From: Siphonodentalium dalli
Taxonomy: Eukaryota; Mollusca; Scaphopoda; Gadilida; Siphonodentaliidae
DNA length: 64,000 bases
Direction of reading: 5' to 3'
Assembly: GCA_032622095.1 (NCBI GenBank)
Contig: CP136067.1
Coordinates: 97,952,707-98,016,706 of the forward strand
The notes below the pieces were generated by a model that did no database searches, was not told the DNA's origin, and was given only the letters and a program-made list of their open reading frames with translations. The position numbers and the translations under genes were made by a program. Of this stretch, positions 12,640 to 25,497 are shown piece after piece (the stretch's first letter is position 1; each line of letters begins with the position of its first letter).

Positions 12640-15600
12640 GCCTTCGACAGTCTCTAAGTTCTGCCAATGTTGAGAATGCAAATCGGAGTGGTCATTAAGT
12701 GCCCACATTGTATAAAACAATGTGTTCCCACACGTATTTGAGGTCAAGAGAAAATTACACATCCTGGATATATATTTAGGCTTTCTTAGCTAAAACGGGA
12801 CACACGAAGAAACCACATTCATAGAATCCATTAAACTTTTAGTGGGTACTTTCCGTTCCTACATCATTGGAAGATGAACGATAGCGAGATGAGGAGGCGA
12901 TTGAGACTATAATCGGTTTAAGAGTGCTTTTCTAAGATATCTACGCTTGTAGCTATTGACGACCACTTGCACACAAAAACAATTCGTGAGTTGACCCATT
13001 TAGTTGGCCAGTACAGATGCATTTAAATTAATATTTAGTCAATTACCCACCATTGGCTGTGACAACTGCGAATATAGTTATTTGTAGTTAAATTTAACCA
13101 ATTTTAGCTGAATTTCTAACTGAACACTACTTTGTTGTCCAGTTCAGCGCAGCGCTGAGTTAAAAATCAACTAACTATTGGGTGAATAATCAACTAAGTT
13201 GGTTGGGAACCAACAATATATTTTGTTATTGGCAACAAATTTACACAACTATTTAGTTAGATTTAACTAACACTTATTCGGCGGACTATTTAGTGATGGA
13301 TTATTTAATTGGATAGTTAAATATTTAGTCAATAAGCTGAACAAAGTTCAGTAATGTTTGGTGAGCAGTGATTCTCTTGAATATGAGGGCTTCAAAGTTT
13401 TAACTATCAACAAAAATAATATGAAATGAAATATTGTATTCGTTATTGCTGAATCATAAAGAAAATCTACAAACATATTCCTGCAATTATTATATTTATT
13501 AACAAAATGCTACAAATAAAATATTATACTTTGTCTTTGTGAATTTGAACAGTAAAGTATGTCTCCATTTCCATCAAAAATATTCTTTCAAATTATACAT
13601 TTATAGCCAATAAAAATAACAACACAAAGAAACTGATTCTTGATAAATGAGGCTGTCACCCAACCCCCTACTCTCTAAATCCTGAATACCAGTTGACAGA
13701 GAGGGGAGAACTCTGATCACCAGTTAAGAAAATATAGAATTACAAGACAGTAATTTCACACTTAATATCATAGTGGTCACATATTTGCAGAATTTATTAA
13801 AATAACTTCAACTTACAAATTAAGAAATCTGAGACTGAAAGACGGATATCTCTTCCTAAACACATTTTATATCGTTTTCGGGGTATACAATAATAAATAT
13901 GACTCGAGGATACTTTATCCGGAAACGATATTCTATCAATTAATATTGATATTATATCCCTATTTTCTTACATAATGCGATAATCAAGTGGGACATTTTA
14001 TCGTTCCTATGTTTAGAATTTTAGATGGCGTTATGCGTCATGGTACATTCCATAGAACGCAGGTCGTAAATAGTTACAAATTGTTGTATATATATTATAC
14101 CCGACAAATACAAAATAAAATCAATATTAATAGAAGCGTTTCCGGGGAAATTGTCTTCGCCTTCCAACCTGTATTTACAACTAATTCCCCCCCCCCTTTT
14201 TTCGGCATTCCAATTACGTGACAATGTGGATTGGAACGAATATGGTAAACTGCAAAAAACGGATGTGGTGCCAGAGTCGTAATTTCGCTAAAATCCGGAT
14301 TGAGAATCCGAAGCCGATTACGGGGGCGGGGACTGGACTCCTCGCCGGAAGTACATTTCGCCGGAATGGACATTTCGCCGAAAGTCATTTTCGACGGAGT
14401 GTCAGTTCGCCGGAATATTATAATCCCGTAATTAGTGAAGACTGATTGACATAGGTATTATAATCCTGCGATGACAGTAATCCTATGAAAACAAACTTCG
14501 GGCTTCCTTCCGCGCACGTGTGATTATTACCATCATTTGTGTTTTACCGACAATACTGTTACCTGAGGTGTGTTCATATTACATATTACAATTCACACGA
14601 AGCCAGATAAATATCTTTACCATTGTTATTTATAATTACTTTATTACTTTAGTGTCCAGAAAATTGTTCCGGCGAAATATAATTCCGGCGAGCAGTCTAG
14701 TATTCGGCGGGGCTAATTCCCGATTCTAGGTCAGATTTTGAAATCCACGTGGTCTCCGAAACTCTCTCCCAGCGTCAAACATGGCTCATGTATTTGACAC
14801 AAGTATCATTTGTATCTTATATTTATAAAGTGCATGTTTAGTGTTGTGAAAGTCATGCTTTTCTTCTATGTGTATATACACGGCACATAATTTGCTGCCA
14901 ATCCGACTTAATCGCATCTTTTTTTTCAAGTTAAAGTGTGTTTATTGATGATGGCAAGCATATCTAAACATGACAGCTCTAGGCCTCCTGAATCAAATTC
15001 CGAAGATGTTGTGAAGAACACACGAAACTTGTCAGTTGAACAGGGACGTGACGACAGGGGTTGATTGTGTGCCTCGACCCCCACCCCGAACTTTGGTACA
15101 ATTTGCTAAGCTGTGCAGTCATTCATACGTGAGGAAAATCAGGATTATTTTGAATAACTGTTTCAAATAATGATACGTACAAGCCAACAAACGCAACAAA
15201 CAAACCCGATTTTAAATAAATACATATACAAACTTATGACTAACTCGGGAGAGGGGGGTGTCCAGTGATCTGTATATATGTTCAACTTGTTTTGGTAGTC
15301 ATGTTGCTTTGCCATTACTAATTATTTATTTTTTCAGTGTGATAACATATGGGAGAGGGGGTACCCTTGAGTGAGTCAGACTTGTCCCCCAATTCCTTTG
15401 TATGTATAAACAAATGTATGTGTTATATATCATGTGTTATCTAAATTTGACATATATTTGAAATAAATATATCTAAACTAAACTTTGGTACATTCCAGCA
15501 GTCGGAAATGTCATGCATGACACAACATTAGTTGGACATTAATTTGACACCATATATAGGTCGGCATTGTCCTCATTGTTTGATTTTTTCAACCAGTAAA

Positions 15601-16500
15601 AGTTGGTAATTTTCCAATCTTAGTGTTTGTCAGATTGGATATTTCCAAGGGGAGCCAATTGAATTCTGTGAACCTGTGAGATTGATGTTTGGTTCAATGG
15701 GGGGGGGGGTGCAGTTGGCCGGAAATTTGAGGAAACTTCTAGCCACGTCCCTAGAACATGTGTCTGTTGTCTATACAGAGATTATTGTGCAAAACGACTG
15801 CATTTAACGAAACAAAACATGTAAAACATGAAATTGCTATAACTTTAATACTAGATGATAGTACATACGTGTATCTGATAATCCATCGATACCATATAAT
15901 CCTACTATTTCTTGAATAAGAAGAAACATTATAATAACGAACACAGCAGAAGACATATCCATGCAGGTCCATATGAATTCGGTCAATGGTGACGTATCCG
16001 CCGAATTCGAAATCGACATGCGTTCGGGCGGTATTTTAAGGATGGAATTATGAAATGGACATATGAAAGTGACAATCAACAATGATTTGCAATGAGGTGT
16101 TGCATTCCGGGGAGATAATTCGTGCATAACCGTCCAAGGTACTTCCGGTTGTTTATGTTTCGGCTTAGAAGCCACGTTAAATTGTGTGATCTGTCACCGA
16201 AGAAGGTGCGAAAACTACACCAGTTTTTGTGGTGTTAGCTCTTTTAATTGATCCGGGATTTTATATTCCGTAATTAGTTAATTTAGGGTTATGAAGCACG
16301 TGCAATCGAGGCGTTATTGTAATTACAAGTATAAACAAAAAGCGCGATTAGGATTAGCATGTCGCAGTCGTTCGCGACGCAAGAAAGGACTGCTGAGTAT
16401 TCTACGTAATCGCATTTTTATTATGTGTTAGAACCATTAAAACAAACTTACACAACAAATTCGAGGGCAAGCTTATTGTCACGAACTAATAGTATTGTCA
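12640..16500. other. gene-free stretch with minor repeats
   Basis: No supportable gene. 13,010-13,340 is rich in AGTTAAATTTAACTA-type words and may be an old palindromic element. 14,330-14,420 and 14,665-14,715 carry recurring TTCGCCGGAA/TTCCGGCGA words. A 112-codon minus-strand frame at 15,837-16,175 has one hydrophobic segment but no recognisable family. Confidence 0.45.
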
Positions 16501-18425
16501 GCCCACAGGGTATATAAAACATGGCAAAACCTGAACCGGCACCGGAATAACCAACAACAAAACAGAAAAACCCCCAAAAAAATCAGACGGAAACCTTACC
16601 TCAGGAGACAACGAAAAAGCAGAGACCTTCGCTGAAAATCTAAAAATGATCCACAACACCCACCAAGGCACAGCATACGACGACAACTTCAAAACGACCG
16701 TTGAAAACCATATCAAAGACAATCCAGACCTCTTCCAACCACTAAACAACACCGACAGCGACCCGGATGAAGTCTTTCCCATTGCATCACCCATCACACA
16801 CGAATAGATAATATCCAATCTAAAGAAGGGAAAAAACAATTCAGCTCCAGGCAACGACAGCATCACATACTCAATACTTCGACAAGCTCCACCAGCCTTC
16901 TTCGCCAGACTACTGTTACTCTTCAACGCATGCCTAACCATTGGATACTTCCCAACAGCATGGAAAACAGCAGTAGGAGTAATGATCCCAAAGCCAGACA
17001 AAGACCGATCCATCCCCAGCAACTACCGACCCATCAGCCTCCTCCAATGTACGGGAAAACTCTTCGAGAGAATAATCAGCAGCAGACTCCGAGACCACCT
17101 AGATTCCTCCAACTTTTTCAATCCATGGCAGCGCGGTTACCGACAAGGAAAAGAGGGCATATAACACATCATTAGAATAGCAGAAGACGTCAGACTATCA
17201 CTAGGAAAAAACTGGACAACAGCCGCAGTCTTCCTAGACGTAGAAAAAGCCTTCGACTCAGTATGGCACGACGGCCTCCGATACAAGATCAGCCACCTCA
17301 ACCTTGCAAGAAAATACACACGCCTCATCTCTTTATTCCTTCAAGACCGTCAACTCAGCGTCCGCATCAACAACGAAACATCAAACCCAGTCCACCTACG
17401 CGCCGGAACACCACAAGGATCTGTACTAAGCCCACTCCTCTTCTTAATCTACGCCAACGACCTACCCATAGACAAGAGAAACAACGTTGAAATACCACAG
17501 TTCGCCGACGACCTAGGACTCTGGACGACTCATACAAACCCCCGAATCCTACAGAAAAGACTACAAAAGACACTCGACGACCTATCAACGTGGTGCTCAA
17601 AATGGAGAATTAAACTCAACGCCAAAAAGACCCAACTCATCATATTCCACAGAAGAAAAACAACACAATCCACCAACATCAAGATAGACAACGAGACAAT
17701 CCAACCATCCAACCAAGCGATCCTACTAGGAATAACACTAGACCAGCAAATGACCTTCATCCCTCACATCAACAAGATAGCCGATAAAGCTCGAAAAAGA
17801 ACAAATCTACTACGATGCCTCCTGGGAACAGACTGGGGAACCAACAGCCAAACCCTCATCAACCTCTACCAAATCTACGTCCGACCAGTCATGGAGTACG
17901 GTGCTGCCGTCCTCACAGCAGCCCCAAAGACATACATTGAAAAACTACAGAAAGTCCAAAACCTAGCCCTCCGCATCGCGCTCCGCCAACCACCATGGAC
18001 ACCGATCAACGCCCTCCACGACGCAGCGAACATACCTACAATCAAGCAAAGACTGATGGATCTCAGAAACATGACACTATCCCGACTAGACAACAGCCCA
18101 CTCCTCCTAGAACTACAAGTCAGAAATCAACTACTCACCACGAAAAAGACAAAGTCCATCCTACAACTAGACGCAACAGACAGACCCATATAACCTCGAC
18201 AGCACATGACGACTCCACCATGCTTCCGCCGCTTTGCCTCCAACCACAGTAACCACGACAGCCACAAGATCGATCCCCATCGAAAAATCAAGAAAGGGTG
18301 AAGGGACTTGCACACTGCAGTCCGACCACCCTACCCGGCCTTCGGCCGGAAACGACTCAACAACAGAGAAGGAAACAAACACAAAAAATGGCTTCTGCAA
18401 ACAAACCAACATCACCAACTTCCTC
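16500..18425 (+). mobile_element. 5'-truncated non-LTR retrotransposon (LINE), degenerate
   Basis: Insertion outlined by the abrupt A/C-rich, G/T-poor plus strand. The body is the reverse transcriptase frame below. Beyond the stop at about 18,193 a roughly 230-bp 3' region contains the perfect hairpin CCGGCC-TTC-GGCCGG at 18,335-18,349, a plausible 3' UTR stem-loop. No endonuclease is present, as expected for a 5' truncation. No poly(A) tail or target duplication could be fixed. Confidence 0.75.
16535..18193 (+). pseudogene. LINE reverse transcriptase pseudogene, two in-frame stops
   Basis: One frame runs 16,535-18,193 with only TAG at 16,805-16,807 and TAA at 17,162-17,164 breaking it. RT landmarks in order: NSAPGND, IPKPDKD..NYRPISLL, AAVFLDVEKAFDSVW (motif A, near 17,230), AGTPQGSVLSPLLF (motif B), FADD at 17,501-17,512 (catalytic motif C), WRIKLNAKKT, and the thumb-like LGITLDQQ...YGAAVLT. 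The order and the FADD box resemble Jockey-type non-LTR elements; clade assignment is tentative. It lacks the N-terminal endonuclease and cannot be autonomous. Confidence 0.85.
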
Positions 18426-21400
18426 AAAATTCACCAGAACATATTAAATATCTTGAATATGTAAATAACAATCTTAGCCTCAATATCAATGACAATTATT
18501 ACTATCAAGTCCAGGGGCAACTATTATGTACAGAGATGCATGAGTGTGATTTTGTTATTTACACATTTGTTGACTTTAAAATTATTAACATCAAAAGAGA
18601 TGAACTTTTCATTAATGCCATGCTATGTAACCTGTGTTCGTTTTATGATGATTTTTTCAGAAAGGAATTCCTTAGGAAATATAAGAATTATGAGCAGATT
18701 GAATGCAAATGTAAAAAACACTTCTGATTCTATATAATTAATTTACGATATGTATACACATGTTATTATCATTAAAATACTGTTATGAGAACTTTATTTT
18801 TGGGATGAAAGAATGATAGTGTAACATGTTACATACATATAGCTTTATGTTTAATGTTGGTGCACGATTCAAGCACTGTGATGCACAATACACTGGCGGA
18901 AATTACACTGCATGAAACAAACAAATATTATTTCTGAGCCAAGATGAGCTTCGGTGCCATTGAGCGGTATGGAACAAAGAATCTTCGCAATCAACCGAAG
19001 TGCTCCCCCAGCGTTACTATCAATAGCGTTATTATTTGGCTAATTTCAGTAATATTCTCCCAGTTTACATTCAATAAAACAAATTTGTCTCCGCATTTTA
19101 AATTCTTTGATATAGATCGTTTATATTCTGCAATAATTTGTACACAAGAGACGGATTCTTATGTTTTATTGTGTTTTTAAACTCTGAGGTGGCGAAATCT
19201 CGGTTTGTTTACATTACGAACATTTGGGTCCGTAATCGGAATCCGAATCCCAATCGGATTACCACGAAATTGAGATTACGGTCTGTTCGTTTACTGATAC
19301 TGCCAATTTCTGGTCTGTTCTTTTGCCGAACCAAGTCGTACGGGGACCAATCTGTAACCTGAATCCAGAATCTGAATCGGATTTTAGCGAAATAACGCCT
19401 CTGGGGTTTAGGGTGTCTCCCCTCCCCAATTTTAGGGCAAACATTTCAAGATTTGGAATTTTCAAAACATTAAAGCCACATGGCGGTTTGCGCTCCAAAA
19501 TATACAAAATAATATTCGCTTTTGAAATTTTCCCGGTATCAAAATAGGTAGATAAATACCCAAACTACCTTTCTACGACCAATATATGTCCCATAAGCAC
19601 ACATTCAAGTCATGAAAATTACAACAAAATCGAAATGTTTGGGTCCCGAACATTTTGTTCTCCAACCTGCCATTTTGGATGATACAATAACCACCGATTT
19701 CTGGGTGTATTCGTAAATAAGCTTCCCCAGCGTCTTATAATTTCCGGTACGCGATAAAGGTGTTTCAATTTGATCGCATATATGTCCCTGTAAGAAAATG
19801 GTCTCTGTTGACAAGCATTTAATGATAGGACGGTCATCCTGAATTTATCCGAGACGTGGCGATGGTGCGATTGGGGGAGGGGGGGGGGGGTTCAGAAAGG
19901 AACATAATATTACTTATACATGTAAATAAGTAATTATGTTGAGATGCATTTGTATTTAAATTTCAATCCAACATCATTATCGTAGTAAATTGCATGATTT
20001 GCAGTATATGTTGAATATATTTCTTATAGAATATAGGAATGGATCGCCAAGTATTAGATCATGTCATGAATTTATTCTCTGGCTATCGTAGAGATCATAT
20101 TCAACCAGTTAAAATTATGGGAACGTTTTAATGTTCTGATGGAAAAATTTATAGCATTGGAAAAAAAACAACTCAGTGATTATATATATTTATTTATTAC
20201 TTGTTCCTTCATAATATATTTCACAGTAGGGGGTGTTATACTCCATATTTCATGCAACATCGAGTTGGGATCTTCGCGATCGTGAACTACGTACACAGTG
20301 GAATACACTATTTACTGAGGAACGATATTAACTAAGAATATATTAGCTGCACTGGTTTTTTTAAATATTTATAAACTTCCCTATCTGAACATAAAAAAAT
20401 TCACATTACTTGAACTGGTGTAGAATTATCTCTACGGGCGTAGCCAGGGTAGCGATTCATGATATGATCTAGCTAAGTATATATATGCATATAGTTTTTC
20501 ACAATTTACGTAGATCCGTCCATTGCATGTTTATATGCAACTGTAGTCTGTAGACAAGATAGACAGGCGGGGGAGGTGTACATACGCACGTAGCATTGGA
20601 ACTGTGTTAATTATCTACATGGATTAACTGTTTTGAATATATATTTTTTAACACACGGAAAAATTAGATATCATATGAAAGTAGAAGATGTGAGCTTTGT
20701 GTTCCGCACTGCTGTATAATTTGAAAGGTGTGTCGTGGGAACGGCGTGTAAACAATGTAGACACATTTTGATGAAAAATAATTTAAAACAAATTTAATCC
20801 TATTCTACTACTGAAACCAATGGTGAAGACGCTGTTTTTTGTGTTATTTTCATGTCTATTCCAATATCAAATGGGGTAACATGTGTGATATGGCCAAGTT
20901 GGTACAGACATTCTACATAATTATATGGTTTACGATTAAGCATTGTTTGTTTATATTTCATTTTATTACTAACTTGGCGATAGTTGGTGCACCTAAGGCC
21001 ACCTATCACAGAAAATCAGCATTTTTCAATACCAATTATTGTCATCATGCATACCATTTTGAATAGAACATTTTGCTCTAAGCGGATTTTGGATATGTTA
21101 TAGAGGATATGATTATTATTCCTCTTCAAAATGGAATAAAAACCAACATACTAGCCCAAATATTTGCTAGGTCAAAACTTTTATCGACGAGACTATATTT
21201 AGTTTTTTCAGCATTTACCCCTGACCTGGAGGTCTTACATGTTTGCCCTTTTCCCACATTTCGCCTTGTGACCCGGTGGCAGGTGGTTTTAATTACACTT
21301 ATGGTGAAATAAAATAAACGAAGTTCGAGTGCTCCAAGTAACCTATATGTACTGGTTGTGTCTATGTGTATAGACTCTAAACTCCACACGGATGCCAGGG

Positions 21401-22334
21401 AAGTGACAGTTTTCAATATCGTTCCTTTTTATTAGAGGTAGAAACATATTTTCCCAATTTTCATCTCGGTCCTAAATCAGTGTTTCTCTGGCTTCAGGGG
21501 TTAACAAAATATTAGACTTGAGTCGAGGACCCCACCCACCAAAGCTCAGAGTGAACAGATATCGATTGTCGAAGTTTGTTATTTCTCGAGATGTGTAATA
21601 ATATGTGGCACAGAAACACGCGGTCAAACGGAGGGTATCGGACAAAATTGCGGATGAGGATGGATCACTTTAAAGTCAAGTGGTAATACGGTAAATTTTT
21701 GTGATACTTTAGTGATAATACGGCCATATTTTGTTGAACAAAATGTTGATAAACAACACGTTTTGTGAAATTTGATACTATAGTTGACAGTGATTAGCAT
21801 TATGTTGTTGCAATACATCGATTCTGATAACTAACGCGTATTTTGAAGAAATGTTGTTGCTGTTGTATATCTTGATGGTATGGGGACCGTCTGATCGGAT
21901 TGAGTACCTTTAACAAGAACTACGGAATTTAACTAACTGCAGTTCATCGACACACTCAACTGTAAATTATTGCCAACAAAATTGCGATTAGAGTATATTT
22001 GAGAAAAATAAATTAATGTGTTCCAAGGATCAATGTAAATGACTAAAATTCATGTTGACATTGTGTATCAAACTGGAAAACCGTTCTATCGTTACATCCT
22101 TGTCAATAGTATGCAATTATTTCATGTGTCTTTTGGGAACAGTCAAAATTGCTTTGTTACCCAATACATTTAATATCAGAAAATCGAGACATATTCAGCG
22201 ATTAATTCAAAATAATTGTGTTGTTTTTCGAGCGTGACAGTGACAATGCGGAAATCCGGTATAATTAAAAAACGAAACCAGAAATTTCCGGAAATAGCCG
22301 AAACGTCACGGAAATTTCAAACCATGTAACATTT

Positions 22335-22460
22335 CGTTCGGGCCAGTCAACAGTTCGCTCGGAGCCAGTCAACAGTTCGCTCGGGTCGGGCAACAGTTCA
22401 CTCGTGACGTCACGAAAGCTGACCGTGATTGCAAACCGGGCAACAGTTCGTTGTGGCGTT
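22335..22460. repeat. short tandem repeat, CAACAGTTCGCTCGG units
   Basis: Four to five units of gtcaacagttcgctcgg/gggcaacagttcactcg with 4-40-bp linkers. It ends in the sequence gcaacagttcgttgtgg. Confidence 0.7.
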
Positions 22461-24639
22461 ACGAACGCGAATTTGGGGTTAACCAGTTAATTCTAAATCC
22501 CAATGATTTACGAAGTAAAACTCTACTATTACTAATTGGGTAACAAAGGTTATTATTCTCGCATGGACAACTAAGATCCAACGGAAACACATTATCGCGT
22601 ACCGAAAATGATAGAGACTCTGGGGAAACTTGAAAAATATTACGTCACAAACATGGCGATATCGAGAATGCACTTATTTCCGAAAACACACGAGCGCTGT
22701 CGGCATCATTCGGAAGATCGGCTGATTAGAACAATTTAACCGGAACAGAGAAACGATATCAAATTTACGCAAAAATATAACTAACAAAACGCGTTTTTAG
22801 CGATATATCGACGAATTAGCTCGGGAATAGTTTGCGTATGCATGTTTTGAGACCCCTTTTCTCGAATTACGTATACATAAATTTTAGGGTTCGAATGAGC
22901 CATGTCCGTTTAAGTTGAATAGTTAGGTAAAAGCTGCTTGAGATCATTTGATAGTTTAAATAACCTAATGTGTAATTATTACGTGCGCTCGCGCAACAGT
23001 ATGGCGATCAGACAGATTCGTAGGTTGGTGTCACCCGACTCCGTTTCACTCCATGACGTCACCAAAAACGACGTAAAACCTCGTGGCGTTCTGACATTTT
23101 TACTGTGCCGCGTTTTTGCTATGTTTATTTTATGTGTTGTTTTCGATTATTTGTTTGTCGCCGATATCGCCATTTGTCGGGATTCCCTGTTTCTATATTT
23201 AAAACTGGCATGCTCGTAGGAGCCTCGATTTCGATTTTTTTTCTCCCAGGTCAAAATACGTCAGAGTTATGACAAAAATAGATCGACCTACATGTTCTCC
23301 ATCATAACTCTACATCAAAGAGTCTATAGACTCCTTCGGGACCTACATAGACTCCATCATTTGGGTATTTTTACTTATAATTGGGAAGTTTTTTCATTTT
23401 TGGTTCGTGCGAAGACCTCTTTTTATCGTGCGGGAAAGAGAGACATTCAAAACGCGATTTCGTAATTCGACGCAATAGGCCGAATAGCCTAACCTTCAGC
23501 CGAGTTCCGGGTCAAATACGACGAATGACATAACACAAAACAAAACGCATTTGTTGACACAAACACAGTTTGAAGAGTTTATTATTACATAAAATGATTG
23601 CTATTGATTAATTATTGATTAATTATTGATATTTATTGTTGCACATTGGCTGCTATCAATATTTACACAAATATTATTAATTATTTCTTATAATTGCTCC
23701 TTTGGTCAACTTTGACTATCGGAAAATGAAAATCAAAATATGCCGCTGAAAAAAATGTAATCGATATTAAAGTCTCATCCTTTCGGCAACATGGAATTGG
23801 TTTTAATTACTTAAATGATTAATATAGTAATTTGCCTTTTATCTGTGATGAAATGAGAAATGGTAACCGTAATTGTCTTTTTTTGCTAACATTAAATTAA
23901 ATTAAATAAATTAAGTAAAATACAGTGAAATTATTTTTTAAATTATTGTTTATTACATTTTTGCGCACGTTGGCATCTCTCTGAGTGCATTCTAGTTATG
24001 TTTTAATATGCATCGTAAATGGGTAATGAAACTATACACACTATTTGACATACAGACGATCCAGTCGACAACAATTCAAAACTTGGTAACAAATAATTAT
24101 TCCATATCATGCTACAAAATCTCTCGATCTCATTATCTGTTGGATGAACATTCCATTGAATAGAAACTTGCCACCGGTTATAGTATGTTCTATGTAGTTT
24201 TTGTTATCATAACATTGTGTCTATGCCGGTTGACATTTTTGCTAGAATTTCTATAGCAACTGACGAGAGTGAGCAGAATATAATGAGTGTTGAGAACATT
24301 TGACCAATTGATTGATGGAGATGATGGGTACATGTGTAAGATAATTACCTAACGTTCTCATCGGTATTCACGAGTTGAACAGAACCGTCGCGCGCATAAC
24401 ACCTCGTTGTCATCAGCACGCGCTCAGGTCCTTCCAACTCATGGATACCTCGAGACCATGTAGTAGTAACTATTACAAATCATGTTATGAAATGGTAACC
24501 CCTTCTATACAAATGGATTCTCCCACACAGTCATAAAAGTATACATTGGAGCGGTTTGGAGGTGTGTCCAGGCTATAACAACATGAGTCACATATCCGAA
24601 CAGATAATATAAATGTAGAAGTATTCACATTCGTTGGTT

Positions 24640-24755
24640 CAACGTGCTGAAGTGAAAGGCAGACGAATCTTTTACATACAATGCGTAATGGGGAACCCAC
24701 TATAACAACACTGCAATGTTGTCAATTAGTAATGCACTCACGTTTGATTTATATA
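24640..24755. repeat. dispersed repeat, copy B
   Basis: Second copy of the interspersed repeat at 3,621-3,740, collinear with small indels. It lies about 500 bp before a (CA)n tract. Confidence 0.55.
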
Positions 24756-25267
24756 TATATATCTTTATTGCCTCCAGTATTGAAGATTTAACAAGACATA
24801 GTATACATGAATGTAACATAAATACATTTAGCAATCAAGAAGTAATGAAAAGACAGACAAGAGAACAAACTACCGAGGAAAAGAATACCATTCTAATTGT
24901 ATGTACACGAACACGAGCTTACATATCACATCAACAGAAAACACACACCCTCTCGACCACACCCGTACGCATATACAATCTAACACATGGCGCAGACACA
25001 AACACAACCGTACATACATACGTTATGATGCACTGTCACAACAGCACACCATAAGCAGGTGCATACAATTACAAAAGGAACTCTAGTTGGAGTTGGATTC
25101 GCTTAGAAGAATCTCTCTCCCCAAAGAGTCAGCAAACGCAATGCCCTTGCTCGACAATAGCTCCCCTATAAATGTATGCACCCATTAAGTGGAATAGACT
25201 ATATGTAGGATGATGTTGCGACAGTGCAAACGCTAGCGCAAGAAAACATATACACACACGTATACAC

Positions 25268-25320
<53 letters not shown>

Positions 25321-25322
25321 AT
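25268..25322. repeat. (CA)n microsatellite
   Basis: About 25 CA dinucleotides in a surrounding CA-rich tract, close to the 3' side of the minus-strand LINE at 25.5-28.5 kb. It may mark that element's 3' junction. Confidence 0.9.
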
Positions 25323-25497
25323 CACACCCTCATATACACATACCTATGCATACATATATATATAATGATTTATTAATTTATTCATGTTTATTTAATTTGT
25401 CGTCTTCGGATTTTATGGACAGGACAGAATGTGGTACATTTAAGTACGACTTATGGTGAACACCCGTAACGTTCAAACTTCAAAGATCAAAGGTTGT

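Larger units (their letters stand above)
18430..25260. other. long gene-free stretch
   Basis: Seven kilobases without a convincing gene; no frame exceeds 140 codons and none shows a domain. Besides the items listed separately it holds a G-run near 19,876-19,889, AT-rich tracts (23,580-23,960) and words shared with other repeats (gagccatgtccgttta at 22,898 and again at 41,642). Confidence 0.45.

Noticed and set aside
15837-16175. 112-codon minus-strand ORF with one hydrophobic segment
   Set aside because: No recognisable domain, no splice or regulatory context, and length is within chance for AT-rich DNA read this way.
18308-18727. 139-codon plus-strand ORF downstream of the LINE
   Set aside because: Begins in the LINE 3' region and runs into unrelated AT-rich sequence; no domain.
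19870-19892. Long G-runs here and elsewhere (11,086; 15,700; 40,757; 44,658; 57,146; 62,046) as G-quadruplex regulatory sites
   Set aside because: Simple homopolymers scattered in non-coding DNA and repeats, with no consistent position relative to genes.
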